Shown here in pieces: positions 56,913 through 64,000 of a DNA stretch of 64,000 nucleotides (the first letter of the stretch is position 1; each line of letters opens with the position of its first letter). A program made the position numbers and the translations under genes. The notes under the pieces were generated by a model. It had not been told where the DNA came from, did not search any database, and saw nothing but the letters and a program-made list of their open reading frames with translations. The stretch lies in NCBI RefSeq assembly GCF_039535235.1, contig NZ_BAAAWU010000001.1, positions 2,232,001-2,296,000 on the forward strand. Reading direction: 5' to 3'. Origin of the DNA: Streptomyces roseoviridis (GTDB lineage Bacteria > Actinomycetota > Actinomycetes > Streptomycetales > Streptomycetaceae).

Positions 56913-58153
56913 CGGCGGTCGAAGCTGAAGAGCTGGCCCCGGGCGTCCGGTCTGCACGGCGCCTGGGCGAGCCGGGACCACTCGGCCGCGGGGTCGCCGA
57001 CGACGGTGACGCAGCTGCCCGGGGTCGCGGAGCCGGCCGGGACGATGCGGTAGCCGGTGACCGGGGTGCCGTGCGGCTCCAGCGTGAAGCGTTCGACACG
57101 GGTGGGGTCACCGCACTCGGAGTCCTCGAAGGCGGCGTCGGACATCCGGCCGCCGGAGGGGATCCCGGAGCAGCCGGGGCCGTAGTCGGGGTGCTGCGAG
57201 ACGATCCGCCACTGGTCGCCGTCGAGCCGTCTCAGCTCGTACGCGGGGACGTCGGCGCCCGCGCAGGGGCGCTGGTGGATCTGGCCGCTCCGGCCGCCCC
57301 GCCGCTCGTTCAGGCACAGGTCGGAGCCGATCACCCGGATGTGGACGGGGCCCTCGGCGGGGGCGGTGAGCACGGGCGGGGTGGTGCGGTGGGCCGGGGT
57401 GTCCTCGCGGAGGAAGGCGACGACGCTGAGGGTGGCGAGGACGAGCCCGGCGACGGCGACGACGGCGACCAGGGTGCGGTGCAGCCGCAGGCGGGTGCCG
57501 CCGGGGCCGCCGCTGTCACCGGTGCCCTCGTCGCCGGGTCCCTCGCCGGCGGCGGGCGGCTGCGCCACGGCGGCTCCCGGCCACACCGGCGGCACCTCCG
57601 CGGAGCGGCCGGCCGGTTCCGCCCCGCCCGCGCGGCCGACGCCCGGCCCACCCGCTCCCGGGCCGGCCCCGCCGGGTCCCCGCGTCGCCGGGCCGGCCGC
57701 CCCGGGCTCGTCCGGCACGGAGCCGGTCCCGGCGGGCCCACCCGCCCCGGGCTCGTCCGGCACGGAGCCGGTCCCGGCGGGCCCGCCCGCTCCCGGCTCG
57801 CCCGCCACGGCACCGGCCGCTTCGGGCTCGTCCGGCACCGGCCCCTCGGTCCCCGGCTCGTGGACGCCCCGAGCCGCCAGCTCCTTCCGGACCGCCTCCC
57901 ATTCCCGCGCCTCGTCCGGCCCGAGCCCGCACGCGCGGACGAACGCGGCGAGGAGCTCCTCGCGCGGGAGGGTCGTGCGGGCCAGCATGTTGGCGACGGT
58001 CGAGCGGGGCAGCACGTCGCCCCGCTCGTCGGCGCGGGCGGCCAGCTCGCGGTAGGTGAGGCCGGACCGGTTCTTCAGGGCCTGGAGCCGCGCGATGAAC
58101 TCGGCCGGGTTCCGTGCCCCCCGCGGATCAGGAGCCGTGTCCCCCGTGGTCAT
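56909..58153 (-). CDS. XRE-HTH membrane protein with repeat linker and extracytoplasmic domain
   Basis: 414 residues. An N-terminal HTH (about 15-85, LKNRSGLTYRELAARADERGDVLPRSTVANML) is typical of a large Streptomyces family. A Pro/Gly/Ala-rich linker (about 100-245) contains 15-residue repeats (GGPAGTGSVPDEPGA). One membrane helix (about 250-275) follows, then a C-terminal domain outside the cell with six Cys, likely disulfide-bonded and possibly ligand-binding (IRVIGSDLCLNERR, CAGAD, CSGIP, ECGDP). It could transmit an outside signal to DNA. ATG 58153 has GGGGAG upstream. Confidence 0.75.
   Translation of the reverse strand: MTTGDTAPDPRGARNPAEFIARLQALKNRSGLTYRELAARADERGDVLPRSTVANMLARTTLPREELLAAFVRACGLGPDEAREWEAVRKELAARGVHEPGTEGPVPDEPEAAGAVAGEPGAGGPAGTGSVPDEPGAGGPAGTGSVPDEPGAAGPATRGPGGAGPGAGGPGVGRAGGAEPAGRSAEVPPVWPGAAVAQPPAAGEGPGDEGTGDSGGPGGTRLRLHRTLVAVVAVAGLVLATLSVVAFLREDTPAHRTTPPVLTAPAEGPVHIRVIGSDLCLNERRGGRSGQIHQRPCAGADVPAYELRRLDGDQWRIVSQHPDYGPGCSGIPSGGRMSDAAFEDSECGDPTRVERFTLEPHGTPVTGYRIVPAGSATPGSCVTVVGDPAAEWSRLAQAPCRPDARGQLFSFDRR
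57701..57784. repeat. 45-bp direct repeat encoding the linker of the XRE membrane protein
   Basis: 39 identical bases at 57701-57739 and 57746-57784, i.e. a 45-bp period (15 codons). It keeps the frame, so linker length can vary without inactivating the gene. Confidence 0.75.
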
Positions 58154-58302
58154 TGCGCGCCGCTCCCCTCGATCCGCACCGGCCGGACGGGTTGGGACAT
58201 GTCCGGGACAGGCCCAAGCCTTGTTGATCGCGGCGCCGGGCTCAAGCATGGATTCGGCCCCGATCGTCCACGGGGGGACGATCGGGGCCGGTTCCGCCGA
58301 GG

Positions 58303-59328
58303 TCAGAAGACCGACTCGGCCTCGCGCATCCGCTCGGCGGGGACGGTCTTGAGCTGGGTGACGGCCTCGGCCAGCGGGACCATCCGGATGTCGGTGCCGC
58401 GCAGGGCGGTCATGTTGCCGAACTCGCCGCGGTGCACGGCCTCCACCGCGTGCCAGCCGAAGCGGGTGGCGAGCACCCGGTCGTACGGGGTCGGCGTGCC
58501 GCCGCGCTGGACGTGGCCGAGGATGACGGGCCGGGCCTCCTTGCCGAGGCGCTTCTCCAGCTCGTGGGCGAGGGCGGTGCCGATGCCCTGGAAGCGTTCG
58601 TGGCCGAACTGGTCGATGGCGCCCTTGCCGTAGTCCATGGTGCCGTCGGCCGGGTGCGCGCCCTCGGCGACGCAGATGACGGCGAACTTCTTGCCGCGGG
58701 AGAAGCGTTCCTCGACCATCTTCACCAGGTCGGCGGGGTCGAAGGGGCGCTCGGGCAGGCAGATGCCGTGGGCGCCGCCGGCCATGCCGGACTCCAGGGC
58801 GATCCAGCCGGCGTGCCGGCCCATCACCTCGACGACCATGACGCGCTGGTGGGACTCGGCGGTGGTCTTGAGCCGGTCCATGGCCTCGGTGGCGACGCCG
58901 ACGGCGGTGTCGAAGCCGAAGGTGCGGTCGGTGGAGGAGATGTCGTTGTCGATGGTCTTGGGGACGCCGACGACGGGGACGCCCGCCTCCGACAGCATCC
59001 GGGCGGCGGTGAGGGTGCCTTCGCCGCCGATCGGGACGAGCGCGTCGAAGCCGCTCTTCTCGATCAGTTCCTTGGCGTTGTCGCAGGCGGCGCGGAAGCG
59101 GTCGCGCTCCAGGCGGGAGGAGCCGAGAATGGTGCCGCCGCGGGCGAGGATGCCGCTGACGGCGTTGAGGTCGAGGGGACGGTAGCGTCCGTCGAGCAGG
59201 CCCGCGTAGCCGTCCTCGAAGCCGATGACCTCGTCGCCGTAGTGGGTCACGGCCCGGTGGACGATCGACCGGATCACCGCGTTCAGGCCGGGACAGTCGC
59301 CGCCCGCTGTCAGAACTCCGATGCGCAT
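58303..59328 (-). CDS. pfkA: 6-phosphofructokinase
   Basis: 341 residues, bacterial class; phosphorylates fructose-6-phosphate to the 1,6-bisphosphate. GGDCPGLNAVIR binds the phosphate donor, and PKTIDNDISSTDRTFGFDTA holds the catalytic Asp. GGEGT and MGRHAGW are present. The Gly following GGE (GGEGT) favours ATP over pyrophosphate, whereas PKTIDND with Lys is the actinobacterial subgroup; allosteric inhibition by phosphoenolpyruvate is known for a Streptomyces relative. AGGAG lies 10 bases before the ATG. It is divergent from pta-ackA, so glycolysis entry and acetate overflow share one control region. Confidence 0.93.
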   Translation of the reverse strand: MRIGVLTAGGDCPGLNAVIRSIVHRAVTHYGDEVIGFEDGYAGLLDGRYRPLDLNAVSGILARGGTILGSSRLERDRFRAACDNAKELIEKSGFDALVPIGGEGTLTAARMLSEAGVPVVGVPKTIDNDISSTDRTFGFDTAVGVATEAMDRLKTTAESHQRVMVVEVMGRHAGWIALESGMAGGAHGICLPERPFDPADLVKMVEERFSRGKKFAVICVAEGAHPADGTMDYGKGAIDQFGHERFQGIGTALAHELEKRLGKEARPVILGHVQRGGTPTPYDRVLATRFGWHAVEAVHRGEFGNMTALRGTDIRMVPLAEAVTQLKTVPAERMREAESVF

Positions 59329-59508
59329 CGTGCCGTGTCTCCTGCTCGGTAGTGGTACGTGGGAGCCGCGTCGATTCTCACACGGTCCTCAGGTGCGGGC
59401 GCGCTCGCCGCCGCTCCGCGCGTCCGGCCTCCCGGAGCCTGTGGGGCCCTTCGGCGCCGGGGATCGGGGCCCTTCGTCCAGCGGGCGTCGTATCGATCTG
59501 CGGGGGTA

Positions 59509-59537
59509 TTGTCAAGAGGGCATTGCCACCCTATCGG
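59509..59537 (+). promoter_or_regulatory. Candidate promoter of pta-ackA
   Basis: TTGTCA (59509-59514) and TATCGG (59532-59537) are 17 bp apart, giving a leader of about 80 nt before GTG 59624. The divergent gap 59329-59623 shows no other feature. Confidence 0.45.
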
Positions 59538-59623
59538 GGTTTTTTGAACACACTCGATTGACACCCGAGGGCGCGGCACCTGCTGACACCTGAACGACTT
59601 CGAAGGACACAGGAGACCACGGC

Positions 59624-61753
59624 GTGACGCGCAGCGTGTACGTGACCGGGATCGACCGCGGAGACGGCCGCCAGGTCGTCGAGCTGGGAGTCATGGAGCT
59701 CCTGACCCGCCAGGTGGACCGGGTGGGGGTGTTCCGCCCGCTGGTGCACGACGGCCCCGATCGCCTGTTCGACCTGCTGCGGAGCCGTTACCGGCTGACC
59801 CAGGACGCCGCCACCGTCTACGGCATGGACTACCACGAGGCGTCCTCGCTCCAGGCCGAGCGCGGCACCGACGAGCTGGTGTCCCGGCTGGTGGACCGCT
59901 TCCACGCGGTGGCCCGGGACTACGAGGTCGTGCTCGTCCTCGGCACCGACTTCGCGGCCACCCAGCTGCCCGACGAGCTCGCGCTCAACGCGCGGCTCGC
60001 CAACGAGTTCGGCGCCTCGGTGATACCGGTGGTCGGCGGCAAGGGCCAGCCCGCCGAGTCCGTACGGGCCGAGGCCCGCAACGCCTTCCGCGCCTACGAC
60101 GGCCTCGGCTGCGACGTGCTCGCGATGGTGGTCAACCGGGTCGCCGCCGAGGACCGGGCCCCGATCGCCGAGCGGCTCTCGGCCCGGCTGCCGGTGCCCT
60201 GCTACGTGCTGCCCGACGATCCGAGCCTCGCCGCGCCGACCGTCGCCCAGATCACCCACGCGCTCGGCGCGACCGTCGTCCTCGGCGACGACGCCGGTCT
60301 GGCCCGCGACGCCCTCGACTTCGTCTTCGGGGGCGCGATGCTGCCGAACTTCCTGAACGCCCTGACCCCGGGCTGTCTGGTGGTCACCCCCGGCGACCGG
60401 GCCGACCTGGTCGTCGGCGCGCTCGCCGCGCACTCGGCCGGCACCCCGCCGATCGCGGGCGTGCTGCTGACCCTCAACGAGCGGCCCAGCGACGAGATCC
60501 TCACCCTGGCCGCCCGGCTCGCGCCGGGCACCCCGGTCATCTCCGTCCCCGGCAACAGCTTCCCCACCGCCGCCGAGCTGTTCGCCCTGGAGGGCAAGCT
60601 GAACGCGGCCACCCCGCGCAAGGCGGAGACGGCCCTCGGGCTGTTCGAGCGGCACGTCGACACCGCCGACCTGCTGCGGCGGCTCTCCGTCGCCCGCAGC
60701 GGCCGGGTCACTCCGATGATGTTCGAGCACGAGCTGCTCGAACAGGCCCGCGCAGACCGCCGCCGGGTCGTCCTGCCCGAGGGCACCGAGGAGCGGGTGC
60801 TGCGCGCCGCCGACGTGCTGATCCGCCGCGACGTCTGCGACCTGACCCTGCTCGGCGACGTCGAGGCCATCCGCAAGAAGGCCGCCGACCTGAGCGTGGA
60901 CCTGCGCGACACCCAGCTGATCGACCCGCAGACCTCGGAGCTGCGGGACGCGTTCGCCGAGAAGTACGCGGCGCTGCGCGCCCACAAGGGCGTCACCGTG
61001 GAGCTGGCGTACGACGTGGTGTCGGACGTGAACTACTTCGGCACCCTGATGGTGCAGGAGGGCCTGGCCGACGGCATGGTCTCCGGCTCGGTGCACTCCA
61101 CGGCGGCGACCATCCGGCCCGCCTTCGAGATCATCAAGACCAAGCCGGACGCGCGGATCGTCTCCTCGGTCTTCTTCATGTGCCTGGCCGACAAGGTGCT
61201 GGTGTACGGCGACTGCGCGGTCAACCCGGACCCGAACGCCGAGCAGCTCGCCGACATCGCCGTCCAGTCGGCGGCGACCGCCGCGCGCTTCGGCGTCGAG
61301 CCGCGGATCGCGATGCTCTCGTACTCCACCGGCACCTCCGGCTCCGGCGCGGACGTCGACAAGGTGCGCGAGGCGACCAAGCTGGTCCGCGAGAGCCGGC
61401 CCGAGCTGAAGATCGAGGGTCCGATCCAGTACGACGCCGCCGTCGAGCCCTCCGTCGCGGCGACCAAGCTGCCCGGCTCGGAGGTCGCGGGCCAGGCGAG
61501 CGTGCTGATCTTCCCGGACCTCAACACCGGCAACAACACCTACAAGGCCGTGCAGCGCTCGGCCGGCGCGGTCGCCGTCGGCCCGGTGCTGCAGGGTCTG
61601 CGCAAGCCCGTGAACGACCTCTCGCGCGGCGCGCTCGTCAGCGACATCGTCAACACCGTCGCCATCACGGCGATCCAGTCCCAGAACCCCGACCGGTCCC
61701 ACGACGCCGACCGGTCCCAGAACGCCGTCCAGGGCCAGGAGCTCCCCGCATGA
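59624..61753 (+). CDS. pta: Phosphate acetyltransferase
   Basis: 709 residues, the long form. An N-terminal P-loop-like domain (about 1-200, with VYVTGIDRGDGRQ replacing the canonical P-loop), a DRTGG domain (about 210-330), and the C-terminal transferase (about 370-690, with SGSVHSTAATIRPAFEIIK, YSTGTSGSG and VLIFPDLNTGNN). It interconverts acetyl-CoA and acetyl phosphate. The last about 20 residues ([20 protein letters not shown]) are a low-complexity tail. GTG 59624 follows AGGAG. It overlaps ackA by four bases. Confidence 0.94.
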   Translation: MTRSVYVTGIDRGDGRQVVELGVMELLTRQVDRVGVFRPLVHDGPDRLFDLLRSRYRLTQDAATVYGMDYHEASSLQAERGTDELVSRLVDRFHAVARDYEVVLVLGTDFAATQLPDELALNARLANEFGASVIPVVGGKGQPAESVRAEARNAFRAYDGLGCDVLAMVVNRVAAEDRAPIAERLSARLPVPCYVLPDDPSLAAPTVAQITHALGATVVLGDDAGLARDALDFVFGGAMLPNFLNALTPGCLVVTPGDRADLVVGALAAHSAGTPPIAGVLLTLNERPSDEILTLAARLAPGTPVISVPGNSFPTAAELFALEGKLNAATPRKAETALGLFERHVDTADLLRRLSVARSGRVTPMMFEHELLEQARADRRRVVLPEGTEERVLRAADVLIRRDVCDLTLLGDVEAIRKKAADLSVDLRDTQLIDPQTSELRDAFAEKYAALRAHKGVTVELAYDVVSDVNYFGTLMVQEGLADGMVSGSVHSTAATIRPAFEIIKTKPDARIVSSVFFMCLADKVLVYGDCAVNPDPNAEQLADIAVQSAATAARFGVEPRIAMLSYSTGTSGSGADVDKVREATKLVRESRPELKIEGPIQYDAAVEPSVAATKLPGSEVAGQASVLIFPDLNTGNNTYKAVQRSAGAVAVGPVLQGLRKPVNDLSRGALVSDIVNTVAITAIQSQNPDRSHDADRSQNAVQGQELPA

Positions 61754-62982
61754 CCGCCCCCACCCCGTCCCCCACCCGCGTCCTCGTCCTCAACTCCGGC
61801 TCGTCGTCGGTGAAGTACCAGCTGCTCGACATGGCGGACGGCAGCCGGCTCGCGGTCGGCCTGGTCGAGCGGATCGGCGAGGAGGGCTCGCGGCTCGTCC
61901 ACACCCCGCTGCGCGGGGGTGAGAAGCGCGTAAGGAGCGGCACCGTCGCCGACCACGCGGCGGCCCTGAAGGCCGTCGCCGAGGAGCTGGCGGCCGACGG
62001 GCTCGGTCTGGACTCCCCCGAGCTCGCGGCCATCGGCCACCGGGTGGTGCACGGCGGGCTGAGGTTCACCGCGCCGACCGTCATCGACGAGGAGGTGCTC
62101 GCGGAGATCGAACGGCTCGTGCCGGTGGCGCCGCTGCACAACCCGGCGAACATCGTCGGCATCCGTACGGCGATGACGCTGCGCCCCGACCTGCCGCAGG
62201 TGGCGGTCTTCGACACCGCCTTCCACACCACGATGCCGGAGGCGGCGGCGCGCTACGCGATCGACGTGGACACGGCCGACGCGTACCGGATCCGCCGCTA
62301 CGGCTTCCACGGCACCTCGCACGCGTACGTGTCCCGGGAGACGGCCAGGCTGCTCGGCAAGGCTCCGGAGGAGGTGAACGTGATCGTGCTGCACCTGGGC
62401 AACGGGGCCTCCGCCTCGGCGGTGGCGGGCGGCCGGTGCGTGGACACCTCGATGGGGCTGACCCCGCTGGAGGGCCTGGTCATGGGCACCCGCTCGGGCG
62501 ACGTCGACCCGGCGGTGACCTTCCACCTGATGCGGGTGGCGGGGATGACGGCGGACGAGATCGACACCCTGCTGAACAAGCGGTCCGGGCTGGTGGGGCT
62601 GTGCGGCGACAACGACATGCGCGAGATCCGGCGCCGGATCGACGAGGGCGACCAGCGGGCGGCACTGGCCTTCGACGTCTACGTCCACCGCCTGAAGAAG
62701 TACATCGGGGCGTACTACGCGGTGCTCGGCCGGGTGGACGCGGTGGCGTTCACGGCGGGGGTGGGTGAGAACGCGGCCCCGGTGCGGGAAGCTGCGATCG
62801 CGGGCCTGGAGGAGCTGGGCCTGGCGGTGGACGCCGATCTGAACGCCGTGCGGTCCGACGAGGCCCGGATCATCTCGCCGGAGTACGCGCGGGTGGCGGT
62901 GGCCGTCGTCCCGACCGACGAGGAGCTGGAGATCGCCCGGCAGACCTTCGCCCTGGTGCACGATCCGGCACAGGAGAAGTGA
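61750..62982 (+). CDS. ackA: Acetate kinase
   Basis: 410 residues, normal length. It makes ATP and acetate from acetyl phosphate and ADP, or the reverse. The ASKHA-fold motifs are complete: [24 protein letters not shown] with the catalytic Asp, [21 protein letters not shown] and FTAGVGENA. The ATG overlaps the pta stop (ATGA); pyk follows after 82 bp with its own promoter. A GCGGG-GT-CCCGC hairpin just after the stop may end transcription. Confidence 0.95.
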   Translation: MTAPTPSPTRVLVLNSGSSSVKYQLLDMADGSRLAVGLVERIGEEGSRLVHTPLRGGEKRVRSGTVADHAAALKAVAEELAADGLGLDSPELAAIGHRVVHGGLRFTAPTVIDEEVLAEIERLVPVAPLHNPANIVGIRTAMTLRPDLPQVAVFDTAFHTTMPEAAARYAIDVDTADAYRIRRYGFHGTSHAYVSRETARLLGKAPEEVNVIVLHLGNGASASAVAGGRCVDTSMGLTPLEGLVMGTRSGDVDPAVTFHLMRVAGMTADEIDTLLNKRSGLVGLCGDNDMREIRRRIDEGDQRAALAFDVYVHRLKKYIGAYYAVLGRVDAVAFTAGVGENAAPVREAAIAGLEELGLAVDADLNAVRSDEARIISPEYARVAVAVVPTDEELEIARQTFALVHDPAQEK

Positions 62983-63023
62983 ACGCCTGAGCGGGGTCCC
63001 GCCCATTTGTACTTTCCGCCAGA

Positions 63024-63035
63024 CGGAATATTCCG
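63024..63035. promoter_or_regulatory. 12-bp palindrome upstream of pyk
   Basis: CGGAATATTCCG is a perfect palindrome ending 16 bases before the pyk -10 box and so overlapping the -35 position, where a bound repressor would block RNA polymerase. No regulator recognised. Confidence 0.45.
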
Positions 63036-63051
63036 CAGTGAAACAAACCGA

Positions 63052-63057
63052 TAGGAT
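63052..63057 (+). promoter_or_regulatory. -10 box (TAGGAT) of pyk
   Basis: TAGGAT ends 7 bases before the ATG at 63065 and no ribosome site intervenes, so pyk is probably leaderless. TATTCC, 17 bp further up, is a weak -35. Confidence 0.55.
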
Positions 63058-63064
63058 CCGCCTC

Positions 63065-64000
63065 ATGCGCCGTTCCAAAATCGTCTGCACGCTGGGCCCC
63101 GCCGTCGACTCGTATGAGCAGCTGAAGGCTCTCATCGAGGCCGGCATGAACGTGGCCCGATTCAACATGAGCCACGGGACCCAGGCAGAGCACCAGGAGC
63201 GGTACGACCGTCTCCGCAGGGCGGTGGCGGACACCGGCCGCGCCGTCGGCGTGCTCGCCGACCTCCAGGGCCCCAAGATCCGTCTGGAGACCTTCGCCGA
63301 GGGCCCCGTCGAGCTGGTGCGCGGTGACGAGTTCACCATCACCACCGAGGACGTCCCCGGCGACAAGTCCATCTGCGGCACCACGTACAAGGGTCTGCCC
63401 GGCGACGTCTCCAAGGGCGACCAGGTCCTCATCAACGACGGCAACGTCGAGCTGCGCGTCGTCGAGGTCGAGGGCCCGCGGGTGAAGACGATCGTCGTCG
63501 AGGGCGGCGTCATCTCCGACCACAAGGGCATCAACCTGCCCGGCGCCGCGGTCAACGTCCCGGCCCTGTCCGAGAAGGACGTCGAGGACCTCCGCTTCGC
63601 GCTGCGCATGGGCTGCGACATGGTCGCGCTCTCCTTCGTCCGCAACGCCGACGACGTCAAGGACGTCCACAAGGTGATGGACGAGGAGGGCCGCCGCGTC
63701 CCCGTCATCGCCAAGGTGGAGAAGCCGCAGGCCGTCGACAACATGGCCGACGTCGTCGCCGCCTTCGACGCGGTCATGGTGGCCCGCGGCGACCTCGCCG
63801 TGGAGTACCCGCTGGAGAAGGTCCCGATGGTGCAGAAGCGCCTGGTGGAGATGTGCCGGCGCAACGCCAAGCCGGTCATCGTGGCGACCCAGATGATGGA
63901 GTCGATGATCACCAACTCCCGGCCGACCCGCGCCGAGGCGAGCGACGTCGCCAACGCGATCCTGGACGGCGCGGACGCGGTCATGCTGTCGGCCGAGTCC
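63065..64000 (+). CDS. pyk: Pyruvate kinase (partial, 3' end outside window)
   Basis: First 312 residues. It transfers phosphate from phosphoenolpyruvate to ADP. The opening [19 protein letters not shown], the B domain (about 70-165), and the catalytic/metal segments [31 protein letters not shown] and [10 protein letters not shown] are intact as far as the window allows; the active-site Lys is in IAKVEKPQ. The start is the ATG 7 bases after TAGGAT. It completes a local group of lower-glycolysis and acetate genes. Confidence 0.95.
   Translation, partial: MRRSKIVCTLGPAVDSYEQLKALIEAGMNVARFNMSHGTQAEHQERYDRLRRAVADTGRAVGVLADLQGPKIRLETFAEGPVELVRGDEFTITTEDVPGDKSICGTTYKGLPGDVSKGDQVLINDGNVELRVVEVEGPRVKTIVVEGGVISDHKGINLPGAAVNVPALSEKDVEDLRFALRMGCDMVALSFVRNADDVKDVHKVMDEEGRRVPVIAKVEKPQAVDNMADVVAAFDAVMVARGDLAVEYPLEKVPMVQKRLVEMCRRNAKPVIVATQMMESMITNSRPTRAEASDVANAILDGADAVMLSAES

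Noticed and set aside
56913..58633. C-terminal extension of the phosphatase as a genuine domain fusion
   Set aside because: The extension is the antisense of the XRE and pfkA genes, with biased composition and no recognisable motif.

Overview
The window is high-GC actinobacterial chromosome, almost certainly Streptomyces. The signs are strong G/C bias at third codon positions, long antisense shadow ORFs, many GTG and TTG starts, translationally coupled ATGA overlaps, TAGNNT -10 boxes sitting directly in front of start codons, Tat-like and lipobox signals, and the GlgE alpha-glucan cluster. From memory, the gene order from the glgX/ABC region through glgP-glgE-treS-mak-glgB to pfkA-pta-ackA-pyk resembles the conserved chromosome core of S. 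coelicolor; this was not checked against a database.

Layout. 1-6230 (minus strand) is the edge of a hybrid NRPS/PKS cluster. A small secreted peptide with a repeated DDHGWG motif is followed by A-PCP (code close to valine), C-PCP-C, a lone carrier protein and a ketosynthase cut by the window edge. 6505-15702 is mixed housekeeping: two GNAT acetyltransferases, a CopD-like membrane protein, an EF-hand protein, a beta-propeller lipoprotein coupled to a degenerate NodB-fold protein, an RsbW-like ATPase, an enoyl-CoA hydratase and two tandem L,D-transpeptidases. 15865-39143 is alpha-glucan metabolism (glgX, secreted alpha-amylase, glgP, glgE, treS, maltokinase, glgB), interrupted by a heterodimeric ABC exporter and a secreted M4 protease. 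GlgE, TreS, maltokinase and GlgB form the trehalose-to-glucan route: TreS interconverts maltose and trehalose, Mak makes maltose-1-phosphate, GlgE extends chains, GlgB branches. GlgP and GlgX degrade them.

39130-48487 is the regulatory and translation-related stretch: a HelD-type ATPase; a DUF6817-like/S1 protein behind a 5'-terminal hairpin; a short second threonyl-tRNA synthetase preceded by a Thr-Thr-Thr leader peptide and a terminator hairpin; a nucleotidyltransferase coupled to an unknown protein; a lone squalene/phytoene-synthase homologue; three minisatellite arrays; a MerR-thioredoxin operon with a 19-bp-spacer promoter; and a nitroreductase-like/hemerythrin fusion. 48589-56119 holds an Lrp regulator, an epimerase/aldo-keto reductase pair, and a DctA-type transporter divergent from a DcuS/DcuR-like two-component system. 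56159-64000 holds a phosphatase whose frame has lost its stop, a membrane XRE protein, and central carbon genes pfkA, pta-ackA and pyk (3' end outside the window).

The strongest novelty candidates are the Thr-codon attenuator in front of the second thrS, a roughly 130-170 bp element present twice and both times between convergent gene ends, and the repeat-bearing secreted peptide at the head of the NRPS operon.
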